Source: Salmonirosea aquatica (GTDB lineage Bacteria > Bacteroidota > Bacteroidia > Cytophagales > Spirosomataceae). From it: a stretch of 64,000 bases of DNA. Shown here piece by piece: positions 43,979-52,374 of the stretch. Under the pieces are notes generated by a model that was given only the letters and a program-made list of their open reading frames with translations, did not search any database and was not told the origin of the DNA. The position numbers and the translations under genes are program-made. The DNA lies in NCBI RefSeq assembly GCF_009296315.1, contig NZ_WHLY01000002.1:62001-126000 (forward strand). Reading direction: 5' to 3'. Numbering within the stretch: the stretch's first letter is position 1; the number at the start of each line of letters is the position of its first letter.

Positions 43979-46474
43979 ATGCAGCCGGCACAATTCGTTC
44001 AAAAAAAGACACCTACCCTTGCACTTACAAAATATCTGTTGGCGGGAATAGCCCTGCTTTTTAGTTTCGGTTTTCAGTCCTACGCCCAAATCAGCGGCCT
44101 GGTACTCGACAAAACTAGCCGCCAGCCCGTGCCTTTCGTAAGTGTGGCGCTTTACACCGCTACTGATTCAGTGGCGCTGAGCGGTGCCATTACCGACACG
44201 ACCGGGCGTTACCTTATTCAAAACCCCAGGTCCGGCCGCTACACAATCAGGACCTTTTATGCGGGCTATCAATCCACTACAACTGAACTTATCGTGCAGG
44301 GCGGACGCACTACCGAGGTAGGTACCTTGCTGATTGAGGTAGAATCCAAACTGCTCGATGAGGTACGCGTAACCGGGCAGCGAGCGGAGGTACTTATGAA
44401 GGCCGACCGACAGACCTACCGCGCTGCGCAGTTTCAAGGGGCAGCGGGCGGGACAGCTACCGATGTACTGCGCAACTTACCCGGCCTGACTCTCAATGCC
44501 GAAGGGGATGTGAGCCTGCGCGGAGCCAATGGATTTCTGGTGCTCCTCAATGGCAAACCCGTGCAGGCCAACCTGGGTACCCTGCTCAATCAGCTTCCGG
44601 CCAATTCCATCGAGTCCATCGAAGTTATCACCACGCCCAACGCTCGCTACGATCCCGACGGCAAGGCGGGTATCATCGCGATCATCACCCGGACCGGAGC
44701 CGATACGGGCTGGTCGGCCCAGCTGAACGGACTGGTGGGTTTGCCCAGCGTGAGTGATTTTGGCAATGCCAAGAAACCCCAGCGACACGCCTTGGATGGC
44801 ACCCTCAACTACCGCTCAAAAGTGTGGGACTTTACGCTCAGCTCAGCCTACCTCCGCAACGACATCGCCGGGCGGCGCGTGGGGGATGTCAGCACTGTGA
44901 TTGGCAATCGGCACACCCATTTTCCCTCCGCAGGCGAGCGTAGCTTCGACCGCTACACCTACACGAATCGGCTGGCGGTAGCTTTTGTACCCAATGCATT
45001 CAATACCTGGAATCTGGGGCTCTTCCAGAGCCAGCGCACCGAAGACCGGCTGGCCGATATTTTTTATGATAACACGACTACCAACGTTCGGACTGGACAA
45101 GTGACCGGGCGTACCTCTTATTTTAACAGCAATCTTGTTCGTAAAAAGGGGCAATTCTATACCGCCAATCTTGATTACACGCATACCTACCGGAACAAAG
45201 GTACCCTCAGCGCCGGGGTGTTGTACGAGTACGATCAAATCAGTGGTTTTACCAAAAACCGGAATCTCAACCGCTCCGACTACCGCGATACATTGCAATA
45301 CACACTCACCACCACGGATCGACCGATTCAGAATTTCCGAGCCAATGTGGACGGAAGCCTGCCCCTTTGGGGCGGCAAACTGGAAGCCGGGTACCAGTAT
45401 CGTACTCAGGAAGACCGGGGCGATTACCGGTACCGCGAGCAGTATGGCAACCGGATGCCGTTGGTTCCTATTCCTGAATTTTCGGGGTTGATTGTCATCA
45501 CGAATCGCATCCACAGTTTCTACACGCAATTCGCCGCCACCAAATCCACCGTAGAGTACACGCTGGGCTTGCGCTACGAACACGCCGTTCGGGATCTAGT
45601 GAATAATGCCAGCAACCAGACCTACGCACTGACGCTCAATAACCTGTTTCCGTCGTTCAATGTATTGTATAAGTCGCAGGAAGGATTATCGTGGCGGGCG
45701 GGATTCAGCCGTCGGGTGCAGCGTAATAATAATTTTGCGCTGAATCCCCTACCCGAGCGCGAACACTCCGAAACGCTCGAACAGGGAGACCCTACCCTGC
45801 GACCAGAATTTGTGAACCTGGCTGAAACAGGAGTTAGCAAAATGGTGGGCAACAGTACTGTACTAGTCACTGCCTACTACCAGAGTATCCAGCATGTGAT
45901 CAATCGTGTCAACAAGGTATACGCCGATACCATTCTGAACCGCATCTTCACCAATGCCGGGCTGGCCCAGCGGGTAGGTCTAGAGCTGGCGGCGGACCTG
46001 AAACTTACAAAAGCCTGGAAATTTTACCTGGGGGGCACCGTGTACCGCTATTCACAGGAAGGGCAGTTGTTCGAGGGTGTTGTGGCTTTTGACCGGGCGG
46101 CCTGGGTGTATTCCATCAATGCCAATACCACTTTACAAATCGCCCCGTCGCTTTCGTTGCAGGCCACCGTCAATTACCTCTCACAACGTATTACGGCGCA
46201 AGGTGAAGACTCGCGCTTTTTAACTCCGAATCTTTCGTTGAAAAAGACGCTACTGAACAACCGCCTGACGGTTCTGGCGCAATGGCAGAACATAGGCCTG
46301 GGTTTCCTGCCTACGAACGAGCAGCGAATCACCACCCGGGGACGTGATTTTTTCACTACTACCAACTACATTCAGGAAAAGGACATCTTCCTCATCAACC
46401 TCAGCTACACGTTCCGGCAGCTGAGTAAACGCGCAAAACTACCCGGAAACGAGTTTGGCGACAAGGAATTCTAG
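43979..46474 (+). CDS. outer-membrane beta-barrel protein with N-terminal carboxypeptidase-like domain (TonB-dependent-receptor-like)
   Basis: This 831-residue protein has a signal region ending near QSYAQ (residue 37). A carboxypeptidase-regulatory-like beta domain follows (ISGLVLDKTSRQPVPFVSV, 38-125). A plug-like region contains TDVLRNLPGLTLNAEGDVSLRG and NSIESIEVITTPNARYDPDG. The rest is a beta barrel of the OMP_b-brl_3 type ending NLSYTFRQ and a short polar tail. There is no SusD partner, so it is not a classic SusCD pair. Ligand unknown. It lies 84 bp after the AraC gene and could be its target. Downstream the 32-bp gap to the convergent DUF3570 gene has no terminator. Confidence 0.87.
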   Translation: MQPAQFVQKKTPTLALTKYLLAGIALLFSFGFQSYAQISGLVLDKTSRQPVPFVSVALYTATDSVALSGAITDTTGRYLIQNPRSGRYTIRTFYAGYQSTTTELIVQGGRTTEVGTLLIEVESKLLDEVRVTGQRAEVLMKADRQTYRAAQFQGAAGGTATDVLRNLPGLTLNAEGDVSLRGANGFLVLLNGKPVQANLGTLLNQLPANSIESIEVITTPNARYDPDGKAGIIAIITRTGADTGWSAQLNGLVGLPSVSDFGNAKKPQRHALDGTLNYRSKVWDFTLSSAYLRNDIAGRRVGDVSTVIGNRHTHFPSAGERSFDRYTYTNRLAVAFVPNAFNTWNLGLFQSQRTEDRLADIFYDNTTTNVRTGQVTGRTSYFNSNLVRKKGQFYTANLDYTHTYRNKGTLSAGVLYEYDQISGFTKNRNLNRSDYRDTLQYTLTTTDRPIQNFRANVDGSLPLWGGKLEAGYQYRTQEDRGDYRYREQYGNRMPLVPIPEFSGLIVITNRIHSFYTQFAATKSTVEYTLGLRYEHAVRDLVNNASNQTYALTLNNLFPSFNVLYKSQEGLSWRAGFSRRVQRNNNFALNPLPEREHSETLEQGDPTLRPEFVNLAETGVSKMVGNSTVLVTAYYQSIQHVINRVNKVYADTILNRIFTNAGLAQRVGLELAADLKLTKAWKFYLGGTVYRYSQEGQLFEGVVAFDRAAWVYSINANTTLQIAPSLSLQATVNYLSQRITAQGEDSRFLTPNLSLKKTLLNNRLTVLAQWQNIGLGFLPTNEQRITTRGRDFFTTTNYIQEKDIFLINLSYTFRQLSKRAKLPGNEFGDKEF

Positions 46475-46506
46475 ACTGAAGAGCCACCGTTAGCCCAGGC
46501 GCTTTG

Positions 46507-47724
46507 TTATTTGAATTTTGCCGCCAGGGTAATCATATTGGCATTCATACCCGTGCCCGCCGTGCGGTAATAATGCCCGTACCGGATTTCCAGCGCCCCG
46601 AAGTGCTGAATTCCCATCACCCCGCCCGGTGGCGCAATCCTGACGCCCAGCCCACCGAAATGGCTCTGGAAGGTCGATAAGTCATAATCGCTGGTGTAGT
46701 AGGTAGTGTTCGGATCATGCTGCGCATAGGGTGCAAAGTACCGTACCGCGCTCTGGGAATTGAACCGGTAAAACGGGCTGAGCGAAAAGAAGGGGGTGAT
46801 TTTAAAGGGTACCTCCAGCGAAAAGGTGTGCGCCTTCATCCCCCAATTGTCGACGTAGAAGCGGTAAAACGTCCGGATGACCGTCCGGTCACCCAGGAAA
46901 TAGCTGCTCCGTACTCCGAGGGGTACCTTGACCCGGCTGCCCAGTAGCTTTTCCACTTTTTCCTGTCCATCCGTAAAATACGTCCGGTGAAAGGGCGTAC
47001 TCAACAATCCCTCCTGGTAGGTGGGCTCGATGATGAATAGCAGATGCAGTCGCTTGTTGACCACCTGCGAAAGCGACAACGATCCGTTGTAGGTATTGCG
47101 TGGCTTGTAATACAGATTGGCCCTGTCGCCCTCCGCCCCCGAACTGTATCCACTGGGCCGCAGCTCCGAGGGTAGGATGGCCTCATAGGTATCCAGAAAA
47201 ACCCCCGCTTTCAGCGTGACCTCGCGGTTTTTATCCTTTGAAGTCTTGGCAAAATGGAGGTTCAGCCCATACGAGGTATAATCGTACTCGGTGGAATACG
47301 AAGCACTTATACCCCGGCTTGTGCGGGAACGGGGATCCTGGACATTCCAGGAAATCGACGGATAGACATGTGTGTCGGTACGGGAGGCACCGGAAATTGT
47401 CAGCGGGTCGATATTGTCCTGCGAAGCCGAGGAGTAATAGTCTATATTAAACTCCCCGGAAAAGGTATGGATCCGCTGCCGCCGGTCGGTTTTCGTCAGT
47501 TTCAATTCCAGCGAATTGGCCACATCGAAGAGTTTTTCGGTTCCGATCCCGCCCGTAATGGCCGAGTTGTTGCCATCCTGATTGTAGTAGCTTGACACCA
47601 GATTGACTTCCGAAATTTTCAGTTTCCGGGCCTGATAATCGGCTGCGGTGCTGTCGGGAGCCTGGGCTCGGGCCACACTTAGCTGGAACATTAAAGCGGC
47701 GACGCTTATGATTATTTTTTTCAT
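46507..47724 (-). CDS. DUF3570 domain-containing outer-membrane-type protein
   Basis: This 405-residue exported protein (signal ends near ARAQ, residue 21) is predicted as a beta barrel. The N-terminal part has the DUF3570 pattern with SSYYNQDGNNSAITGGIGTE. The following region holds DYYSSAS (residues 95-101) and ISGAS (110-114), which resemble the Asp-x2-Ser/Thr-x-Ala-Ser/Thr site to which ApbE attaches FMN. The C-terminus ends in alternating beta strands (ALEIRYGHYYRTAGTGMNAN). It is the last gene of the Rieske-thioredoxin-ApbE-DUF4266 cluster, 23 bp after DUF4266. FMN attachment is a hypothesis from motif and context only. Confidence 0.88.
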   Translation of the reverse strand: MKKIIISVAALMFQLSVARAQAPDSTAADYQARKLKISEVNLVSSYYNQDGNNSAITGGIGTEKLFDVANSLELKLTKTDRRQRIHTFSGEFNIDYYSSASQDNIDPLTISGASRTDTHVYPSISWNVQDPRSRTSRGISASYSTEYDYTSYGLNLHFAKTSKDKNREVTLKAGVFLDTYEAILPSELRPSGYSSGAEGDRANLYYKPRNTYNGSLSLSQVVNKRLHLLFIIEPTYQEGLLSTPFHRTYFTDGQEKVEKLLGSRVKVPLGVRSSYFLGDRTVIRTFYRFYVDNWGMKAHTFSLEVPFKITPFFSLSPFYRFNSQSAVRYFAPYAQHDPNTTYYTSDYDLSTFQSHFGGLGVRIAPPGGVMGIQHFGALEIRYGHYYRTAGTGMNANMITLAAKFK

Positions 47725-47747
47725 GAAAAGGAAGTACGTTCAGGGTA

Positions 47748-47969
47748 TCAATTACAGCCGCAGCCACCGCCACTCTTGCCACCATTGGCCCCGGAGGCAC
47801 CCTCCCGGTAGAGGTAAAAGCCCTGCTCGAATTTCTCGGCTTTGCGGGCGGCCAAATCCATTTCCGAGTCGTTGAGCTTGTTTTTCTGGTATTCCTTCAC
47901 CGTCACGCAGGACGATACGCTTAGGAGTAGCAGGAATGCACTGAATTTTAGCAGGTTCGTTATTTTCAT
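47748..47969 (-). CDS. DUF4266 domain-containing small lipoprotein
   Basis: This 73-residue lipoprotein has a signal peptide with lipobox LSVSSC at residues 16-21. The mature protein contains VKEYQKNKLNDSEMDLAA and a Gly-rich C-terminus ending GGGCGCN, the hallmark of DUF4266. The tail has two cysteines that could be oxidised or bind a cofactor. I choose the ATG at 47967-47969 over a further-upstream in-frame start. It lies between ApbE and DUF3570, and the family is nearly always found beside them in Bacteroidota. Its function is unknown. Confidence 0.88.
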   Translation of the reverse strand: MKITNLLKFSAFLLLLSVSSCVTVKEYQKNKLNDSEMDLAARKAEKFEQGFYLYREGASGANGGKSGGGCGCN

Positions 47970-48010
47970 TTTTTTTAGCTGAAAGCCGGTTGTTGATAAA
48001 TCCGTATCAC

Positions 48011-48955
48011 CTACCCCTTTACCACTATAGAATCCGAACAAAACACCTGGTTCCGATCGTCAATGATGACGCAGGCAATATCCCGCATCTGATTGATCAG
48101 GTCCAGTCCCACGCGGGGGCCCATGACGTATACAGGCGTGGCCAGGGCATCGGAAAGCTCGGCGTTGGGCGAAATAATCGTCACACTTTTAATGCCTGTA
48201 ACGGGCAGCCCCGTGCGGGGATTGATGGTATGGGAGTACCTTTTGCCACCAATCGTCACGAATTTTTCGTAGTCACCCGATGTAGCAACGGCCAGGCCAC
48301 TGATTTCCAGGTACGAAAATGGCTGATCCTTAGCGTCGGGATCGGCCAGACCAATAGTCCACGGGCTCCCGTCGGGACGTAGCCCCCAGGTGGTGAGGTC
48401 GCCCGAGGCGTTGACTACTCCGCTGGTAACTCCCTTTCGAATTAAGAGTCTTTTGGCCATTTCGGCGGCATAGCCCTTGCCTATTCCGCCAAACCCAATC
48501 CTCATACCTTTTTCTGCCAAAAATATCGTCTGCTTTTCCCTATCCAGAATTATGTTTTTGTAATTGATCAGCCGTACCATTTCCCGGGCTGTTTCGGGCG
48601 AAGGCAGGGCGGTCATGTGCTGGTCGAAGTTCCACAGTGATTGGTCGATGGAGCCGTACGACAGGTCGAAGGCTCCCTGGGTCAAATCGGAAAGCCGGCA
48701 GGCACGCGCAATTAAATCGAACACCTCGGCGTCAACCGCTACGGGTCGTATCCCTGCATTCTGGTTGATGAACTGGGTCTGACTATCGTCACTAAACGTC
48801 GTCAGCAAGCGCTCGATACGCCGGATTTCGACAATCGCCTCTTCAATCTGCGCCTGTGCCCACTCTTCCTGGTCGGCTACTAGGCCAATCTCGAAGCGAT
48901 TGCCCATTAGGCGCTCCGTACGCTTGTGAAGCTGCGGAAAGTCGGAAGTCGGCAA
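48011..48955 (-). CDS. apbE: FAD:protein FMN transferase (ApbE)
   Basis: ApbE attaches FMN covalently to Thr or Ser of target proteins outside the cytoplasm. The core is intact: MGNRFEIGLVAD, GAFDLSYGSIDQSLWNF, the RIGFGGIGKGYAAE loop, VNASGDLTTWG, YSHTINPRTGLP and SDALATPVYVMG. The start is uncertain. I use a TTG at 48953-48955 because residues before MGN are conserved in relatives; an ATG with GGAG upstream lies at 48905-48907, and a longer frame from 49045 overlaps the thioredoxin gene. None gives a signal peptide, which exported ApbE normally has. It is 42 bp upstream of DUF4266. Confidence 0.88.
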   Translation of the reverse strand: MPTSDFPQLHKRTERLMGNRFEIGLVADQEEWAQAQIEEAIVEIRRIERLLTTFSDDSQTQFINQNAGIRPVAVDAEVFDLIARACRLSDLTQGAFDLSYGSIDQSLWNFDQHMTALPSPETAREMVRLINYKNIILDREKQTIFLAEKGMRIGFGGIGKGYAAEMAKRLLIRKGVTSGVVNASGDLTTWGLRPDGSPWTIGLADPDAKDQPFSYLEISGLAVATSGDYEKFVTIGGKRYSHTINPRTGLPVTGIKSVTIISPNAELSDALATPVYVMGPRVGLDLINQMRDIACVIIDDRNQVFCSDSIVVKG

Positions 48956-49010
48956 GGGAGAAACAGGTGAGTGTTTAATTGTATAATAACCTGAATGTCG
49001 GAACGTACGT

Positions 49011-49445
49011 TTATTTGGTACCGCCAGCTTTTGAAATCTCCCCAATAAAGCCCGAAACGGAGGGCTGGTACCCCTCCCACTCCCTGACGACCTTTCCCTT
49101 TTCGTCCAGTAGTACCGTCAGCGGGAAGGTACCCTTGGGGTTGTATTGCTCGGCCAGTGCTTCATTGAGCGCCACCTGTTCTTTGGGTAGTTGGTTTTTC
49201 TTCTGCCGGGGAAAGTCCGCCCGCAACAATACCAGGTTCTGGGAAGCATAGGCCTCAAATTCTGCCGATTCGAACACGTCCTTTTTCAATTTGATGCACG
49301 GCCCGCACCAGTCAGACCCCGAAAAATTGAGCAGGATCATTTTATGGGTCGCAACGGCTTCGGTTTTTGCGGCTTTAAAATCGAGCTTCCACTCCATAGT
49401 GGGGCCGCACAGCAGGAAAAGCAGGGAAACGATGATGGTTTTCAT
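49011..49445 (-). CDS. thioredoxin family protein, exported
   Basis: This 144-residue thioredoxin-fold protein has a short signal peptide (1-16) and a WCGPC active site near residue 46-50 (NFSGSDWCGPCIKLKKD). It has the cis-Pro strand FPLTVLLDEKGKVV. It probably reduces or oxidises disulfides in the periplasm. It precedes ApbE and DUF4266, whose C-terminal cysteines could be its substrate, though this is only a suggestion. The 114-bp gap to the upstream Rieske gene has no terminator. The ATG is at 49443-49445. Confidence 0.88.
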   Translation of the reverse strand: MKTIIVSLLFLLCGPTMEWKLDFKAAKTEAVATHKMILLNFSGSDWCGPCIKLKKDVFESAEFEAYASQNLVLLRADFPRQKKNQLPKEQVALNEALAEQYNPKGTFPLTVLLDEKGKVVREWEGYQPSVSGFIGEISKAGGTK

Positions 49446-49559
49446 AGGTAATTTTTAACGAGTAGTCAGGTTAGTTAAATACTATTTATTGTAAATCAAT
49501 ACTCTGGTGCAGGTAGTGGTAATGTCTCTGGGTCGGTCTTTCACTAGCAGACGTTTCCT

Positions 49560-50104
49560 TCAATACACCACCACCGTATTGCCATCGGTAGCTACTTTAT
49601 AGACCGTCAGAGCCTTGCGGGTGATTGTGTTCAAAGGACTTCCCGTCAGGCTGAAACGGGCGCCATGATCCGTGCAGTAAAACTCTGTTTTATTGAAAAT
49701 AATCTGCTTTTTAGGCTCATGCGTGCAAGTCTGAGTAGCGGCTACTAGTACCCCGGCGGAGGATTGCGCCACCACAATGCCACTGCTCCGCAGGTACCCC
49801 CCACTTTCAATAGGGCCGCATTGGCCGATTGGGTCAGGTCGATTTTGAGTTTAGGACTCTTGATGGCGTTCAAAGCTTCGGTACTGATGGTCGCGGATGA
49901 ATTCAACTTCACCGTACTCGTCACTGGGGTTGGAGTTGTGGTACCACTGGTATCGGGTGTCGTTACGGGCGTGGCTGTTTGGGTCTGGTTTTGCAGGCTC
50001 AGGGCCTCGATCACGGTGTCTTCCTGGTTGACACAGGAAGTTAGCAGGGCCATCAGCGCGGGACCCCGGAAGCCCAGGGTTTTCAGGAATTCTAGTCGGT
50101 CCAT
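49560..50104 (-). pseudogene. Rieske 2Fe-2S protein, frameshifted by one missing G
   Basis: The 5' part starts at the ATG at 50102-50104, has a leader ending in a lipobox-like LMALLTSC, a Thr-rich linker (about 40-63), and the Rieske beta fold start LKIDLTQSANAALLKVG. The 3' part in another frame continues as VAQSSAGVLVAA, then cluster motif TCTHEP and FYCTDHGARF (Cys-x-His and Cys-x2-His), ending VYKVATDGNTVVVY. At about 49797-49802 the minus strand has six G where seven would restore VGGYLRSSGIVVAQ. With the base restored it is a complete exported Rieske lipoprotein of about 181 residues. Loss of one G in a run suggests an artefact or slippage. Confidence 0.85.
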
Positions 50105-50354
50105 GAATGGTAATTGAATAGAGACTTTGGATCGATTGGCCGGTGCAGCCAGACATTTGTTAAGTTGTCCGGCCGCACCGACGGGTCGATCCGTAGTCTT
50201 TCATAGATAATTGATTGTACTCACTAGTACGCGCTGCGGGGGGAAGTTGTTGCGTTCCGGGAGCTTTGAAGGATTAAAATTGCATTAATAATTTTTTGGA
50301 GTGGTACCTGTACCCAGGGCCTGTTACCGCTCGAGGCGGCGAAGAGGTACCCCC

Positions 50355-52091
50355 TCATCGGATCAGTGTAACGACGCCATGGCGTTCGTTTACAGTCCCG
50401 GTGCGGTAGGCAACCACCGCCCGGTAGGGGTACACCCCGGGCTCAACTTTCACGCCCTTATACATGCCATCCCATCCAAAGTCAGGCTCGGAAGGGGGAA
50501 AATCCCTGACGTGATAAATTACCTCCCCCCAGCGGTCATAGATAACTAATTCGTTGATCAGCTCTACGCAGGCCGAGCCTTCCAGAAAAAATATATCGTT
50601 GTAGCCATCGCCATTCGGAGTGAAGGCGTTGGGAGCAAATACCGTGCATACTCCCACCGACACCCGCACCGAAGCCGAGGCCCGGCAATTCAGGTCACGG
50701 TCGGCTACCGTGACGGTGTATTGGGTGGTTTCGGGTGGGCGCGCCCAGGTAGTCGGACAAGTAGCACAGGAAAGTCCATTCGCAGCGGCCCAGTCATAGG
50801 TATAATTCCCTCCCGGCAACACATTGACGTTTAATCGGGTGCTGTCTTCCGTGCGAATGTATACATCAGGTGTGAGCTCCAGCGTGAGTTTCCGTACTTC
50901 CAGATTCGTAGTCACGATACTGTCGCATAGGGGCGGGTTGCGCGGAAAGCGGGTATCGTACTTTCCGGTCGCGGTGAGCACATCCGTACCGACGACGAAG
51001 CTTTCGCCCTCGCAGATGCTTTTGGATTGTGTACTACGGGCCAGTAGAGTAACCCGGACCGTAGTAAGCACCACGCTGTCGCAGATCCCCTCCCCCCGTC
51101 GGATGCGGGTAAGGAAGGTACCGGCATTTCGGTAGACCGAGTCCCCGACCGCGTAGCCATCGCCTTCGCAGATGGTCACCGACTCCCGGGCGGGTTCTTC
51201 GGCCAGGGGTACCTTCACTACGTGATCGAACTGAAACTCACAATCGTTACTGAGACTGGAAAAGGGCCGCGCCTTGACCCAATACGTTTCACCCGCTTTG
51301 GGTACAATATTGACGTTCTGACCGGAGGCTCCGTTGCTCCAGCGGTAGGAAGCGAACCCTTCGGGGGCTTTAAGGGTCATGGTTTTGTCGTAGGCCGGGC
51401 AGTACAGTTGAGGCGTCACCTCCGCCTTGACGCACTGGGCATCGAAATAGGCATAGCCGAAATGCCGCCGCTCCGTGCAGCCATGCACGGTCACTTCTAC
51501 CGTAATACGCTGCCCTACGTAATCCCGCAAATCCAACGCCCCGGCCGTCCAGTTGCGGTACCGGATGTCGCCCTGTACCTGAAAGCCGCTGATGGAAGCC
51601 GCGGCCGTTACCTCGTAGAAATTACAGGCCAGCACCGCATTGGCTTCATTGGTCACCTTGATGCTAAAACCCGGCTGCTGGAAGGGCTGATGATTGGGAA
51701 ATTGCAATATGACCGCAAACTTATACTGAAGCAGTACATTATCGGGAGTCACCACGTAGGAAGTCCTGATGCGGTCGAAGCGGCTACCCCGCGTCACGTT
51801 GCCGATTCGGATAGAATGGGTACTGCCTGGTGCCACCATCGGAATGGGCTCATTGAATACCTTGGGATCGTTGCCGTCGCTCAATTGGGTAATCAGATGG
51901 CCGTTTTCGAAAATGCCCGGTGCTTCGTCGAGGTACTCGGTGCGCTGGTTGATGTCGGAAACGGAGCCATTGGTGGGTACCCATCCGTTCATGGTTCCGT
52001 CTTCGAAGCCGATGTTCGCGCAGGTTGCCTGCCCGAAACCCAGGCGGGCAATTCCTGCGACCAGCGCCAGTACGATGTAAAATTCTTTCAT
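50355..52091 (-). CDS. T9SS type B sorting domain (gliding-motility-associated C-terminal domain) protein
   Basis: This 578-residue secreted protein has a signal peptide ending near GFGQ. The N-terminal domain (about 25-230) resembles an Ig-like or jelly-roll module (NIGFEDGTMNGWVPTNG). Repeated ITICEGDGYAVGD/ISICEGESFVVG-type units (about 315-420) are found in many gliding-type adhesins. The C-terminal 90 residues contain PNAFTPNGDGYNDIF and YDRWGEVIYH, the hallmark of the type B T9SS sorting domain. I use the ATG at 52089-52091, which gives the signal. It lies 250 bp upstream of the Rieske gene; that gap shows nothing recognisable. Ligand unknown. Confidence 0.9.
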   Translation of the reverse strand: MKEFYIVLALVAGIARLGFGQATCANIGFEDGTMNGWVPTNGSVSDINQRTEYLDEAPGIFENGHLITQLSDGNDPKVFNEPIPMVAPGSTHSIRIGNVTRGSRFDRIRTSYVVTPDNVLLQYKFAVILQFPNHQPFQQPGFSIKVTNEANAVLACNFYEVTAAASISGFQVQGDIRYRNWTAGALDLRDYVGQRITVEVTVHGCTERRHFGYAYFDAQCVKAEVTPQLYCPAYDKTMTLKAPEGFASYRWSNGASGQNVNIVPKAGETYWVKARPFSSLSNDCEFQFDHVVKVPLAEEPARESVTICEGDGYAVGDSVYRNAGTFLTRIRRGEGICDSVVLTTVRVTLLARSTQSKSICEGESFVVGTDVLTATGKYDTRFPRNPPLCDSIVTTNLEVRKLTLELTPDVYIRTEDSTRLNVNVLPGGNYTYDWAAANGLSCATCPTTWARPPETTQYTVTVADRDLNCRASASVRVSVGVCTVFAPNAFTPNGDGYNDIFFLEGSACVELINELVIYDRWGEVIYHVRDFPPSEPDFGWDGMYKGVKVEPGVYPYRAVVAYRTGTVNERHGVVTLIR

Positions 52092-52374
52092 GAATTTTCT
52101 GATTATCCGATGAATGACTGGGCACCCGTTCCCCAACGATCTAAATTTACCTATTCCGTAGCAGAAAACGGTTCCTCGATCGGGGTTCTTTGCAACTAGT
52201 ACGTAAAAGTAGGGGGGTACGTGGCGGCGGCTATCTAAAAAGCCTGGGGCTGGAAGAGTTTACTAATTTGTGTTTAGAAGCAATCCGTGTATCTTGTCGT
52301 CATCAAGTCAATGTACCACTACAAAAAGGGCTTTTCCCTTCCTTCGGGGCCATTTCCCTGCTAATTTACTTCCC

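Noticed and set aside
43979-46474. SusC/SusD polysaccharide utilisation locus
   Set aside because: No SusD-like lipoprotein follows either outer-membrane barrel, and the barrels belong to the OMP_b-brl_3-like type.
51222-52199. 325-codon plus-strand frame opposite the T9SS type B protein
   Set aside because: No motif or signal; overlaps a gene with a clear signal peptide and sorting domain.
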